Both the position numbers and the translations under genes were made by a program. A DNA stretch of 64,000 bases from Methanoculleus oceani (GTDB lineage Archaea > Halobacteriota > Methanomicrobia > Methanomicrobiales > Methanoculleaceae). Under the pieces are notes generated by a model. It saw only the letters and a list, made by a program, of their open reading frames with translations, did not search any database and was not told the origin of the DNA. Shown in pieces: positions 43,813-52,421 of this stretch (within the stretch, counting starts at the first letter, position 1; each line of letters begins with the position of its first letter). The DNA lies in NCBI RefSeq assembly GCF_023702065.1, contig NZ_QFDM01000001.1, positions 186,001 through 250,000 of the forward strand, read 5' to 3'.

Positions 43813-44694
43813 TTGTCCGCGATTCCAAAGGAGGAGTATCTCTATAAGTGTACGTCCGCCTGTGCGGGGTGCAGCTCTTCCCTGTGTCTTCGTTATGTGC
43901 TCAAAGCCGCCGGCCCCGACTCTGTCCTGGTCGTGCCCGCCTGCTGCACCAGCGTCATCCAGGGGATCTACCCCGGCACGGCAATGAACGTGCCCGTCTA
44001 TAACATAGCATTTGCCGCAGCCGCCGCCTGCGCCTCCGGCCTGAGCAACGCACTTAGTGCGCTCGGGAAAGAGACCAACGTCATCGTCTACGCAGGCGAC
44101 GGCGGAACGGTCGATATCGGAATTCAGTCGCTCTCCGGCGCTTTTGAGCGCGGCACCAATTTCCTCTACATCTGCTACGACAACGAGGCATACGGCAACA
44201 CCGGCATGCAGCGGTCGGGCTCGACGCCCCTCGGGGCACGCACCACCACGACCCCCGGCGGCAAGCCCACGGCCAAGAAGGACCTCGACCGGATCGTCGA
44301 GGCGCATAACCCCCCCTACATGGCGACCGCCTGCAGCGCCTACCCTCTCGACCTCTACAAGAAGGTGAAGAAGGCGCTCTCGATCGAGGGTCCCAAGTTC
44401 ATCCATATCCTCGCACCGTGCCCGCCGGGGTGGCGCTACCCCACGGAGAAGACCGTCGAGATGGGGAAGTTGGCGGTGAAGACCGGGACGTGGATTCTCT
44501 ACGAGCGCGAGTTCGGGAAACTCGCGATCAGCGGCCCGTCGAAGGCCGCGATGAAGAAGCCCGCGCCTCTCGAGGACTACATCAAAGGCCAGGGCAGGTT
44601 CAAGAACCTGAGCCCCGAGATCTTTGACGAAATGCGCCAGCAGGTGGAACGGAACATTCAGCGCCTTTCCCGCGAGGAGGCCGGCGTATGCTGA
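43813..44694 (+). CDS. porB: Pyruvate:ferredoxin oxidoreductase, beta subunit
   Basis: A 293-residue subunit that binds thiamine diphosphate. It has the cluster cysteines KCTSACAGCSSSLCLRY and later Cys residues (VPACCTS), and the TPP motif GDGGTVDIGIQSL with FLYICYDNEAYGNTGMQRSG. No ATG or GTG fits with a ribosome site. TTG 43813 lies 8 bases after GAGGAGTG, giving a normal PorB length, so a TTG start is proposed. The complex converts pyruvate + CoA to acetyl-CoA + CO2 with ferredoxin, or the reverse for carbon assimilation. The next gene overlaps by 7 bases. Confidence 0.88.
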   Translation: MSAIPKEEYLYKCTSACAGCSSSLCLRYVLKAAGPDSVLVVPACCTSVIQGIYPGTAMNVPVYNIAFAAAAACASGLSNALSALGKETNVIVYAGDGGTVDIGIQSLSGAFERGTNFLYICYDNEAYGNTGMQRSGSTPLGARTTTTPGGKPTAKKDLDRIVEAHNPPYMATACSAYPLDLYKKVKKALSIEGPKFIHILAPCPPGWRYPTEKTVEMGKLAVKTGTWILYEREFGKLAISGPSKAAMKKPAPLEDYIKGQGRFKNLSPEIFDEMRQQVERNIQRLSREEAGVC

Positions 44695-45800
44695 CGATCG
44701 CGACCGGCAACAAGGCTGTGGCGGCCGCGGTGAAGGCCGCAAAACCCGGCGTCGTCGCCGCATACCCGATCACCCCCCAGACCGAGATCGTCGAGCAGCT
44801 CGCCGAGTACGTCACCACCGGTGAGCTCGAAAGCCGGTACATCCCGGTGGAGAGCGAACACTCGGCGATGGCCGCCTGCATCGGGGCGAGCGCGGGGGGC
44901 GTGCGCACCTTCACGGCGACGAGTTCGCACGGTCTCCTCTACATGCACGAGATGGTCCACTGGACTGCGGGCGCACGCCTGCCGGTCGTCATGGCGAACG
45001 TCAACCGCGCTCTCGGACCCGGGTGGAACACCTGGGCGGAGCACACCGATGCTTTCTCCCAGCGCGACACGGGCTGGCTGCAGGTCTTCGTGGGCACGGT
45101 CCAGGAGGCCTACGACGCCACCCTGATGGCCTTCAAGATCGCCGAGAACGAGAAGGTTCTCCTTCCCGTGATGGTCAACCTGGACGGATTCACGCTCAGC
45201 CACATCATGCAGTCGCTGGAGACGGTCGAGATCGGCGACTTCCTGCCCCCCTTCCATCTCCCGCACGCCATCGACACGGAGAACCCCTGCGGCTACGGGC
45301 CCATGACCGGACCGGCCGACTACTTCCGGTTCCGCTGGGATATCGAGCGGTCGATGCGCGACGCCCGGGGCGTGATCGCGGACGTCGAACGGGAGTTTGC
45401 GGAGCGGTTCGGTCGCTCCTACGGCCCTACCGAGGACTACCGGTGCGAAGATGCCGACGTCGTCGTCATCGCCATGGGATCGCTCGGGAAAGAGGCGGAG
45501 GTAGCGATCGACCGCCTCCGCGACGATGGGGTTAAGGCCGGGTCCATGCGCCTGCGCTGGTTCCGCCCCTTCCCGGACCTCGACCTTGCCGGGCGGGAGG
45601 TCGTGGTGATCGACCGCGACTACTCCTTCGGCTTTGGGGGCGTGGTGGCGCATTCCATCAGGTCGAAGACGGGAATCGAGCCCTACAGCGTGATCGCCGG
45701 CCTCGGCGGCCAGGAAGTCACCTATAATGATATTGCAGACTTTGTCCGGAACAGGTGTCCCGGCGAAGAGACCTGGTTTGGGGTGAGCGACCATGTATGA
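44688..45800 (+). CDS. porA: Pyruvate:ferredoxin oxidoreductase, alpha subunit
   Basis: A 370-residue subunit. It opens TGNKAVAAAVKAAKPGVVAAYPITPQTEIVE (read in two parts), then VESEHSAMAACIGASAGGVR. The pyruvate-type segment NRALGPGWNTWAEHTDAFSQRDTGW (in parts) separates it from 2-oxoglutarate and 2-oxoisovalerate enzymes. The last third is the C-terminal swivel domain (VVVIAMGSLGKEAEVAIDRL). It overlaps porB and porG, so it is translationally coupled. Confidence 0.92.
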   Translation: MLTIATGNKAVAAAVKAAKPGVVAAYPITPQTEIVEQLAEYVTTGELESRYIPVESEHSAMAACIGASAGGVRTFTATSSHGLLYMHEMVHWTAGARLPVVMANVNRALGPGWNTWAEHTDAFSQRDTGWLQVFVGTVQEAYDATLMAFKIAENEKVLLPVMVNLDGFTLSHIMQSLETVEIGDFLPPFHLPHAIDTENPCGYGPMTGPADYFRFRWDIERSMRDARGVIADVEREFAERFGRSYGPTEDYRCEDADVVVIAMGSLGKEAEVAIDRLRDDGVKAGSMRLRWFRPFPDLDLAGREVVVIDRDYSFGFGGVVAHSIRSKTGIEPYSVIAGLGGQEVTYNDIADFVRNRCPGEETWFGVSDHV

Positions 45801-46320
45801 GATCAGGATTCACTCCCGGGGCGGGCAGGGCGGCGTCACCGCCGCGAAGCTTCTCGCCCTCGCTGCGTTCAGGGACGGGAAATACGCAACGGCCTGCCCC
45901 TTCTACGGGGCGGAACGGCGCGGTGCGCCGGTCGTCTCGTTCGTCCGGATCGACGACGAACCGATCAAGATCTACAGCCAGATCCACGAGCCGGATCTCG
46001 TGATCGTGCTCGATACGAGCATCATGGACGTGGTGGACGTCCTGCAGGGTCTCAAGGTCGATGGGACGGTCCTCCTGAACAGTGCCCACCCGGTTGCCGG
46101 GTGCAACGGGACCTGCCGTCACGTCGACCTGACCGGGATCGCGCTCGCGGAGAATCTGGTGGTCGCCGGGAGCCCCATCCTGAACACCCCGGTGCTCGGG
46201 GCGCTCGCGAAGATGGGCATCGTCACCCTCCCCTCGGCAGAACAGGCAATCCGGGAGATGTTTGCCGACGAACGGAACGTGAAAGCCGCTGAGGCGGCGT
46301 ACGAGGAGTTGAAGGTATGA
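45793..46320 (+). CDS. porG: Pyruvate:ferredoxin oxidoreductase, gamma subunit
   Basis: A 175-residue subunit starting EIRIHSRGGQGGVTAAKLLA, the CoA-binding hallmark of the gamma chain. FYGAERRGAPVVSFVRID and a C-terminal NTPVLGALAKMGIVTLP follow. It overlaps porA by 8 bases and porD by 4 bases. Confidence 0.93.
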   Translation: MYEIRIHSRGGQGGVTAAKLLALAAFRDGKYATACPFYGAERRGAPVVSFVRIDDEPIKIYSQIHEPDLVIVLDTSIMDVVDVLQGLKVDGTVLLNSAHPVAGCNGTCRHVDLTGIALAENLVVAGSPILNTPVLGALAKMGIVTLPSAEQAIREMFADERNVKAAEAAYEELKV

Positions 46321-46562
46321 GAGAGAGACTTGCGCTCAGCAGGCCGAAGGAGGCCGCGTCGGGGAAGACCGGAACGTGGCGGACGTTCCGGCCCGTGGTG
46401 GACAAGGAGGCGTGCAACGCCTGCGGGCTCTGCGCCCAGTACTGCCCGGACGGGGTCATCGACGAAGAACTCAACATCGATCTCGACTACTGCAAGGGAT
46501 GCGGCATCTGCTCAAACGAGTGCCCGAAGCAGGCCATCGCTATGGTGCGCGAGGAGCGCTGA
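46317..46562 (+). CDS. porD: Pyruvate:ferredoxin oxidoreductase, delta (ferredoxin) subunit
   Basis: An 81-residue protein with two 4Fe-4S sites: CNACGLCAQYCPDGVI and CKGCGICSNECPKQAI. They pass electrons from the TPP subunit to ferredoxin. It is the last gene of the porBAGD unit; its 3' end overlaps the convergent zinc-ribbon gene by 23 bases. Confidence 0.93.
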   Translation: MRERLALSRPKEAASGKTGTWRTFRPVVDKEACNACGLCAQYCPDGVIDEELNIDLDYCKGCGICSNECPKQAIAMVREER

Positions 46563-46932
46563 CCTCGTCGGCTCCGCCGACAGGGCACTGCCCGATATAC
46601 TCCAGATTGAACCGGTAGAAGTGCGTGTAGCCGCAGTTGCGGCACCGGGTCGTGAAGTGGCTGCACCCGATCGTGAGGTCGTGCGGCCCTGTGACCCCGC
46701 ATTTTTTACACGGGGCTCCGGCCTCGATATTCCAGATGTCATAACACCCGATCGGGGTGCAGATCCCGATCGCCCCGGTGTTCTCAAACCGTGGGACGAA
46801 GATCCGTGTAGCCCCGCAGGCAGAGCAGACCACCTGCGCCTGCGCGGAGACCGCTTTTATGATCTGGTCGGCATCCTCGCCGCAGTGGTAGCAGTTGGTG
46901 CGGTGCCGGGTGAAGATGAACCGCTCGCTCAT
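46540..46932 (-). CDS. Zinc-ribbon protein of unknown function
   Basis: A 130-residue cytoplasmic protein with four CxxC pairs (NCYHCGED, VCSACGAT, PCKKCGVT and TRCRNCGYTH) plus single Cys residues, enough for two zinc ribbons. Between them lies RFENTGAIGICTPIGCYDIW. I recognise no named family; nucleic-acid binding is plausible for such ribbons. It reads towards porD and the two coding ends overlap by 23 bases. Confidence 0.75.
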   Translation of the reverse strand: MSERFIFTRHRTNCYHCGEDADQIIKAVSAQAQVVCSACGATRIFVPRFENTGAIGICTPIGCYDIWNIEAGAPCKKCGVTGPHDLTIGCSHFTTRCRNCGYTHFYRFNLEYIGQCPVGGADEVSAPRAP

Positions 46933-47043
46933 GCATGATACTTGAGGGGCGCAAGATAAAACCTCCGGCCCGGCGTGCGGTCACCCTTCCAGCAGGATGG
47001 CCGGTTGCGTGCCGCGCTCCGGCCGGACCGTGATGGGAGGTAA

Positions 47044-47054
47044 ACGTTAAATAG
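47044..47054 (+). promoter_or_regulatory. Promoter and strong ribosome site of the hsp20 gene
   Basis: ACGTTAAATAG lies about 45 bases before ATG 47093. GAGGAGGT (47079-47086) is a near-perfect ribosome binding site. Confidence 0.5.
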
Positions 47055-47092
47055 CACTCTCGCACCTCTGCTGCCATCGAGGAGGTTATGAG

Positions 47093-47395
47093 ATGGCAGC
47101 GTTGAGAGTCGCACCCTATGTCTGTGCTTACTCGGATGAGAGCGAAGAGAATCTTCATATCGAGATAGAACTACCAGGCGTCGAGAAGAAAGACATCACG
47201 TTTAAGATGCAGGAGACCAGTTTTTCCATCGATGCAGCTCGCGGCGACGTTCGCTACGTCGGTACGTACGCGATCGGCTGTCCCGTCGATACCAACAAGG
47301 CGAAGGCGACCTTCAGAAACGGTCTGCTTGCCGTGGATGTCCCTTATATCCAGCCGGTCGCGGAGGAGACGAAAGAGATCCCCATCGCAGAGTGA
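47093..47395 (+). CDS. Small heat-shock protein, Hsp20/alpha-crystallin family
   Basis: A 100-residue alpha-crystallin domain that holds unfolded proteins. It shows HIEIELPGVEKKDITFKMQE, then ARGDVRYVGTYAIGCPVDTN and the conserved FRNGLLAVDVPYIQP (A-x-x-x-N-G-x-L motif variant). It lacks the long N-terminal arm and the IxI tail of larger oligomeric members, so it is a minimal form. A T6 run after the gene (47423-47428) ends the transcript. Confidence 0.87.
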   Translation: MAALRVAPYVCAYSDESEENLHIEIELPGVEKKDITFKMQETSFSIDAARGDVRYVGTYAIGCPVDTNKAKATFRNGLLAVDVPYIQPVAEETKEIPIAE

Positions 47396-47422
47396 AGCGG
47401 CCTGCAACCGGGGTTTCTTCCC

Positions 47423-47428
47423 TTTTTT
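47423..47428 (+). terminator. T-run terminator after hsp20
   Basis: T6 run 28 bases after the stop codon. Confidence 0.45.
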
Positions 47429-47546
47429 ATTACGGGGCACCGCCGGGTACGCTTCTCCCCGGCAGTGAAAGGAGTGGTGGTTCTTCCGGAAGCACCCCTC
47501 CACCGCGAAGAGTCACCTTTATTAGCCTGCATCAGCACGTCAGGGT

Positions 47547-49712
47547 ATGAACCCGGCACACGGACACAACCCGGAGGCACCAGGAGCACCGGTGCGGGAG
47601 AAATCGCCACCGAATCGTCTGATCAACGAACAGAGCCCGTATTTACTCCAGCATGCCCATAACCCCGTCGATTGGTATCCCTGGGGTGAAGAGGCTTTTC
47701 TCCGGGCGCGGGAGGAGGGGAAACCGGTATTCCTCTCCATCGGCTACTCGGCCTGCCACTGGTGCCACGTCATGGAGGAAGAGTCGTTTGCAGACCCGCA
47801 GGTCGCGAACCTCTTAAACGACGTCTTCATCTGCATCAAGGTGGACCGCGAGGAGCGGCCGGATATCGATCAGGTCTACATGGCGGCCGCCCAGGCACTG
47901 ACCGGGGCCGGAGGATGGCCGCTCACCATCTTCATGACCGCCGACCAGAAACCGTTCTTTGCAGCGAGTTACATCCCCAAAGAGAGCCGCTACGGGATGA
48001 CCGGTCTCTTAGACCTCATCCCCCGGATCAGCAAGATCTGGCAGGGCCAGCGACAGGAACTCGAGAACGCAGGGAACCAGGTGCTGGAATCGCTGCAGAA
48101 CGCCGCCCGCACCCCACCGGGGGAGGGCGAGCTCTCGGAGGCGATCCTCGATGAGGCCTACGACACCTTCTTCCGGGTCTTCGACGGGGAGAACGGCGGG
48201 TTCGGGGATGCGCCCAAGTTCCCGACCCCGCATAACCTCATATTCCTGCTTCGGTACGGGAACCGGACCGGGAAGGAGCCGGCGTACTCGATGGTCGAGA
48301 AGACGCTGCACGCTATGCGGCGGGGTGGAATCTTCGACCAGATCGGCTACGGGTTCCACCGCTACTCGACGGATGCAGAATGGTTCGTCCCGCACTTCGA
48401 GAAGATGCTTTATGACCAGGCACTTCTCGTCGTAGCGTATACGGAGGCCTACCTTGCGACGGGGAGAGAAGAGTTTGCCCGAACCGCCCGGGAGACGATC
48501 GCCTACGTCCTGCGGGAGATGACCGATCCGGGCGGCGGTTTCTACTCGGCGGAGGACGCGGACAGCGAGGGCGAGGAGGGGAAGTTCTACGTCTGGACGA
48601 AGGATGAGATCCTCGGGGTTCTCGGGGAGGAGGACGGGGAGCGGTTCTCCCGAATCTTCGGCGTCACGGAGCCGGGTAACTACCGGGAGCAGCCCGGCGA
48701 GAGGAGGACCGGCAAAAACATCCTTCGGCTGCGTCGCCCTCTGGCTTCATGGGTCCACGTCTTCTCGACCTCGGAAGAAGACCTGGCCTGGTTCGTGGAG
48801 AGTTCCCGGCAGAAGCTCTTTGCAGCCAGGGAGGAGCGGGTCCGCCCGGGAAAGGACGACAAGATCCTCACCGACTGGAACGCTCTCATGATCGCTGCTC
48901 TCGCCAAAGCAGCCCGGGTATTCGACGAACCGGATTACCTCGCGGCAGCGGAGAGGGGAGCCGCGTTCGTCCTCACCAGTCTTCGCCGGCCGGACGGGCG
49001 GCTCCTCCACCGTTACCGGAACGGCGAGGCCGGTCTCGCCGCGACCCTCGACGATTACGCGTTCATGATCTGGGCGCTCATCGAGGTCTACGAGGCGTCG
49101 TTCTCTCCAGGCTACCTCCGGGCCGCCACCGAACTCTCCCGCGATCTCGTCGCCCGCTACTGGGACTGCACCCATGGGGGGTTCTTCTTTGTGCCGGATG
49201 ATAGCGACGTTCCCGTCCGCCAGAAACCGGCCTACGACGGGGCGATACCCTCCGGCAACAGCGTGGCCATGTACGCCCTCTTCGCTCTCGGCCGGATGAC
49301 GGCGAATCTCGAACTCGAGGAGACGACGAACCGGATGCGGCAGGCTTTCGCCGGTACCGTCCGCGAATCCCCTACCGCCTACTCCCACTTCCTCACCGGC
49401 CTCGAGTTCATGCTGGGGCCGAACTTCGAGGTGATCATATCCGGTGCTCCCGGCGCGGCAGATACGAAAACGATGATCAGCGCCGTCCGGTCGCACTACG
49501 CACCCGACGCCATCGTCATCTTCCGCCCTTCCGAAGAGGAGAGCCCGGAGATTGCGGAGATAGCCGGGTTTACCCGGGATATCGTGACTGTCGGCGGGAA
49601 AGCGACGGCCTACGTCTGCACCAACTACGCCTGCGACATCCCGACGACCGATCCAGACGAGATGCTGCGGCTCATGAAGTCGACGGGAAAGTCGCCGGAG
49701 CCGATCGTCTGA
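47547..49712 (+). CDS. DUF255 thioredoxin-like / six-hairpin protein (YyaL/SSP411 family)
   Basis: A 721-residue protein. The N-terminal thioredoxin-like domain carries [20 protein letters not shown] (about 20-40) and the redox-type motif [14 protein letters not shown] (CxxC). The rest, from about 190 residues on, is an alpha/alpha toroid related to N-acylglucosamine 2-epimerases and cellulases ([54 protein letters not shown]). The family is widespread and its biochemical role is unsettled. A TATA-like CTTTATTAG lies about 25-30 bases before the ATG. Confidence 0.9.
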   Translation: MNPAHGHNPEAPGAPVREKSPPNRLINEQSPYLLQHAHNPVDWYPWGEEAFLRAREEGKPVFLSIGYSACHWCHVMEEESFADPQVANLLNDVFICIKVDREERPDIDQVYMAAAQALTGAGGWPLTIFMTADQKPFFAASYIPKESRYGMTGLLDLIPRISKIWQGQRQELENAGNQVLESLQNAARTPPGEGELSEAILDEAYDTFFRVFDGENGGFGDAPKFPTPHNLIFLLRYGNRTGKEPAYSMVEKTLHAMRRGGIFDQIGYGFHRYSTDAEWFVPHFEKMLYDQALLVVAYTEAYLATGREEFARTARETIAYVLREMTDPGGGFYSAEDADSEGEEGKFYVWTKDEILGVLGEEDGERFSRIFGVTEPGNYREQPGERRTGKNILRLRRPLASWVHVFSTSEEDLAWFVESSRQKLFAAREERVRPGKDDKILTDWNALMIAALAKAARVFDEPDYLAAAERGAAFVLTSLRRPDGRLLHRYRNGEAGLAATLDDYAFMIWALIEVYEASFSPGYLRAATELSRDLVARYWDCTHGGFFFVPDDSDVPVRQKPAYDGAIPSGNSVAMYALFALGRMTANLELEETTNRMRQAFAGTVRESPTAYSHFLTGLEFMLGPNFEVIISGAPGAADTKTMISAVRSHYAPDAIVIFRPSEEESPEIAEIAGFTRDIVTVGGKATAYVCTNYACDIPTTDPDEMLRLMKSTGKSPEPIV

Positions 49713-49785
49713 TAGCAGGATTCCGGTGCCCGTCCGGCGAGAGATACGCCGGCGGGTGCTGCAGCCCGGTGAGAGGCCTGGTACG

Positions 49786-50322
49786 ATGATGCGCAACGGG
49801 GTCGATATGGAGAGGGTGAACGCCCTCAAGGAGGTGGTGCGGAAGGATGCGGCGGCGGGCAGGAGAACCCTCTCCGGCATCACGAGCTGGAACGGCGGTG
49901 CGCATTCCACCACGATCGTCCGGAACTTCGCCATTCCGGCCGACGAACCGGTCGTCCTCGGCGGGACCGACCGGGGAGCAAGCCCGACGGAACTGGTGCT
50001 GACGGGTCTTTGTGCCTGTATCGCGACCTCTATCGCCTACAGCGCGGCTGAAGACGGGATCGAGGTCGATTCGATCGAGATCGATGTTGCGGGCGACCTC
50101 GACCTCAGGAGGTTCCTCGAAGTCTCCGACGACGTCCGGCCGGGTCTCGAGGAGATCCGCCTGACCGTCCGGGTGGATGCCGATGCACCGCGGGAGAAGA
50201 TCGAGGAACTCGTGCATCATGGCTACCGGCGCTCGCCGGTTGCGGCTTCGCTTGAAGGCAGGGTGCCGGTCAGGGTCTGTATCGGGTGGGAGGAGACGGG
50301 GTCGGGTGGGACTCAGCGATGA
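49786..50322 (+). CDS. OsmC-family protein
   Basis: A 178-residue OsmC/Ohr-fold protein. The active-site helix region is GASPTELVLTGLCACIATSIAY, with two Cys close together (CAC) rather than the widely spaced pair of Ohr peroxidases. The C-terminal strand region IRLTVRVDADAP follows. It probably reduces or binds organic hydroperoxides or thiol metabolites, but the CAC pattern resembles the YhfA/OsmC-like groups with no proven reaction. ATG 49786 follows GAGAGG; ATG 49807 is an alternative. Confidence 0.85.
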   Translation: MMRNGVDMERVNALKEVVRKDAAAGRRTLSGITSWNGGAHSTTIVRNFAIPADEPVVLGGTDRGASPTELVLTGLCACIATSIAYSAAEDGIEVDSIEIDVAGDLDLRRFLEVSDDVRPGLEEIRLTVRVDADAPREKIEELVHHGYRRSPVAASLEGRVPVRVCIGWEETGSGGTQR

Positions 50323-50387
50323 CCCGCAACGAAGCGGGGGCGCAGACGCATATCTGCGATTAGCGACGGGCCGAAGGTCTGGAGTTC

Positions 50388-50403
50388 GAGCACCGAAGGT
50401 GCG
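50388..50403. repeat. GAA-loop hairpin, left copy
   Basis: GAGCACCGAAGGTGCG forms a 5-bp stem with a GAA loop. Its exact 16-base reverse complement occurs at 59618-59633, beyond the SIR2 gene. Confidence 0.65.
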
Positions 50404-50429
50404 ATGATGAAACCCACTTTCAGAAAGGG

Positions 50430-50440
50430 TTATCTTTTAG
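50430..50440 (+). promoter_or_regulatory. TATA box of the Panacea gene
   Basis: TTATCTTTTAG, about 75 bases before ATG 50512, would give a leader of about 45 bases that contains the palindrome. Confidence 0.4.
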
Positions 50441-50474
50441 TACCTGTAATACGCACACATACAGACTTGTTTCC

Positions 50475-50487
50475 CCGCTTATAGCGG
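50475..50487. promoter_or_regulatory. Palindrome CCGCT-TAT-AGCGG, possible operator
   Basis: Perfect 5-base arms around TAT, between the TATA box and the ribosome site (GAGGTGAT) of the Panacea gene. Toxin-antitoxin operons are often repressed at such a site by the antitoxin. Confidence 0.45.
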
Positions 50488-50511
50488 AAGCTTCAGGGTC
50501 GAGGTGATGGG

Positions 50512-51537
50512 ATGCGGAAGCAGAAGTTGATCAATGCGTTGCTGTACGCAGTGGAGCACGACCGCCGCATCGGCCGGACGAAGCTCCTGAAGTTCATCTT
50601 CTTCGTGGACCTCATCTACTACAATCAGAGAGGAACAACGCTCTGCGGGACGACCTACATTCGCATGCCCAAAGGTCCTGCCGAGGCTGCGGCGTTCGAA
50701 CTAACGTCCGAATCGAACGCATATTTTGACGTAAAGGCACCGACAACAAAGGCGTACCCGGGAAGGCGGACGTCGGGCGGCCGTTCCCGGAGCAGGAGCT
50801 ATGAACCCTACGTATACCGCCCTAAGGTCCATGCGGATCTCTCGCTGTTTACGCCCTACGAGTGGGTGCTTCTCCGGACCGTGCTTCAGTGGATGAAGTT
50901 TCAAAAGGCAGACCGCATAAGCGACGTAACCCATCAGTTCCGTCTCTGGAAGGAGTTTTCTGACGGTGAGGAGATCCCGCTTGAGCGCTTCCAGTTGAAT
51001 CCGAACGAGCTTGCATACTTGGAGTATTGCGGCCTGCACGCCGACGGCTTCGAGCGCACGTTCTGTACGGGAATCCTCCCCCTCTCCTCGGAGGTTGCCG
51101 GTGCGCTCCACCCCCTGAAGGCAGAGCGGATTGCCACCGTCGAAGAGATCTTAGACCACTTCATCGCGGCGTATCCGTTGCCCGCCCTTGAGATCTTCTA
51201 CGACGCATACCTGGCGTGGGACGACGCATACCGCTCAACGCTCCGCCACAATCCCTTGCACGCCCCCACGCTTGCGGCCGGAGGCTGCGATGCCCTCTGT
51301 TTCGTCTCGCACGTCATCGCGACGAAGATGATCCCGGTTGCGTATAAAGAGGAGCAGTTGAAAGAGTTCTGCGACACCGCGGAGCGGCGCTTCAATATCG
51401 AGCGGGACGCGATCGCCCGCGATATTCCACCCTCTCTCCCCCCGGATTCCGACGGCGAGGTCTCGGCTCTCGTCGATATGGCGATGCGCATCTCCCGCGA
51501 TCTCGCGTGCAGCGAGTCTCCGGCAGGGAGGAGGTAG
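50512..51537 (+). CDS. Panacea-domain (DUF4065/SocA-like) protein, probable antitoxin
   Basis: A 341-residue protein. Residues 1-60 match the Panacea/DUF4065 pattern: LINALLYAVEHDRRIGRTKL, LKFIFFVDLIYYNQRG, then TYIRMPKGPAEAAAFEL (the GP turn). Typical Panacea antitoxins are much shorter. Here a basic linker (TSGGRSRSRSYEPY) and some 220 further residues follow, including a helical region (LTPYEWVLL-like) and a long C-terminal helical domain of no known family. The stop codon lies 1 base before the proposed CTG start of the PIN gene, so the pair is coupled. Antitoxin function is inferred from domain and context. Confidence 0.72.
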   Translation: MRKQKLINALLYAVEHDRRIGRTKLLKFIFFVDLIYYNQRGTTLCGTTYIRMPKGPAEAAAFELTSESNAYFDVKAPTTKAYPGRRTSGGRSRSRSYEPYVYRPKVHADLSLFTPYEWVLLRTVLQWMKFQKADRISDVTHQFRLWKEFSDGEEIPLERFQLNPNELAYLEYCGLHADGFERTFCTGILPLSSEVAGALHPLKAERIATVEEILDHFIAAYPLPALEIFYDAYLAWDDAYRSTLRHNPLHAPTLAAGGCDALCFVSHVIATKMIPVAYKEEQLKEFCDTAERRFNIERDAIARDIPPSLPPDSDGEVSALVDMAMRISRDLACSESPAGRR

Positions 51538-51541
51538 CCTG
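51527..51541 (+). promoter_or_regulatory. Strong ribosome binding site followed by CTG start
   Basis: GGAGGAGGT (51527-51535) stands about 7 bases (from the first GGAGG) before CTG 51539. No ATG, GTG or TTG occurs in this frame between here and GTG 51716, which would remove the PIN active-site strand. Confidence 0.6.
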
Positions 51542-52198
51542 CCCTATTTTCTCGACAGTAACGTCCTTATCGGGTACTACTTTCACGTCGCCGACACCTG
51601 GGGGAACGAGGCTGCGGATGTCTTCGACGATCCGGAGCCGAACCATTCCAGCACGGGAGTCTGGGCCGAGTGTTTCGGTGACGGGACGGGAGGCCGGTGC
51701 CACACCATTCAGCACGTGATCGTCCGTGAGTTCCGGCGGGCGGTTGCACACCTGAAACGGGGCGGCTCGACGGACACCCTTCTTGCCGAGGCCGAGACCG
51801 GCGGGTGGCGAACCGTCCCGCTTCTCCGGAATGTTGCCGGACTCTGCTGCGAGCAGCCGGGAGCGGCTCTGGATACACTCGCAGCGGTGAAAGAGCAGTA
51901 TGAAGAACTCTGCCGGCGGCGGGGTTCCGTCCTCGAGGATCGGAAGATGCTGACCATCCATGCGCGAACGGAACCCTACCGCGAGATCTGGAACCGGTTC
52001 AGTGCGGTCATCGCTGACTATGACGACTGCGAGGTGCTCCTCGACGCCCACCACGTCGCCGCAACGATCAACGGCATGGTGCTCTACACCGGGGATTACC
52101 GCCACATCATCGCCAACCGGGATCTCATTCTTTCCGAAACCAGCCTCCACGACGTCCGGTACCTGGGCGATCGGACGGACCGCCCCCCGCTGACGTGA
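51539..52198 (+). CDS. PIN-domain protein, probable toxin RNase, with CTG start
   Basis: A 219-residue protein if it starts at CTG 51539. The N-terminal strand LPYFLDSNVLIGYYFHVADT is a clear PIN start with the first metal Asp (residue 6). Acidic residues at VWAECF, IADYDDCEVLLDAHHVA and LYTGDYRHI supply the remaining metal site, and the chain ends soon after. PIN proteins cleave RNA (often tRNA) and are the toxins of VapBC-like systems. A start at GTG 51716 would cut off the catalytic Asp. The Panacea gene immediately upstream takes the place of the usual VapB antitoxin. Confidence 0.7.
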   Translation: MPYFLDSNVLIGYYFHVADTWGNEAADVFDDPEPNHSSTGVWAECFGDGTGGRCHTIQHVIVREFRRAVAHLKRGGSTDTLLAEAETGGWRTVPLLRNVAGLCCEQPGAALDTLAAVKEQYEELCRRRGSVLEDRKMLTIHARTEPYREIWNRFSAVIADYDDCEVLLDAHHVAATINGMVLYTGDYRHIIANRDLILSETSLHDVRYLGDRTDRPPLT

Positions 52199-52421
52199 GA
52201 AACTGCGGGGGAAGTGGCGGCTTTGTGCCCCGGAGAATTTTGTGGGGAGTTCTGCCGGAGCCGGAGGATCTCCCGGTGGGTGCAGCCCGGTGAGCGGAAT
52301 AAAGATGGTACTGGAGCCGGCGGATTCTAGCTGACAATAAAATCAATATCCCGCTCCTCCGGGCAGCGTGAATAAATGCAAACCCTAATGCCTGCCTCCT
52401 TTCCATATTCCATTGATAGCC
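52199..52421. other. Intergenic with promoter of the RM-SIR2 unit
   Basis: A 223-base spacer. An AT-rich stretch CAATAAAATCAATATCC (52335-52351) is the likely TATA region, about 75 bases before the RM start. No gene is seen. Confidence 0.4.

Larger units (their letters stand above)
50323..50511. other. Left boundary of the accessory island, with several hairpins
   Basis: A 189-base spacer with small inverted repeats in a row: CCCGC/GCGGG around 50323-50339, CGCAGA/TCTGCG (50341-50358), GGCC-GAA-GGTC (50370-50380) and GCACC-GAA-GGTGC (50390-50402). A TATA-like TTATCTTTTAG (50430-50440) and a 13-base palindrome (50475-50487) then precede the Panacea gene. Confidence 0.6.

Noticed and set aside
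48747-49934. 395-codon open frame on the minus strand
   Set aside because: Antisense to the DUF255 and OsmC genes; composition artefact.
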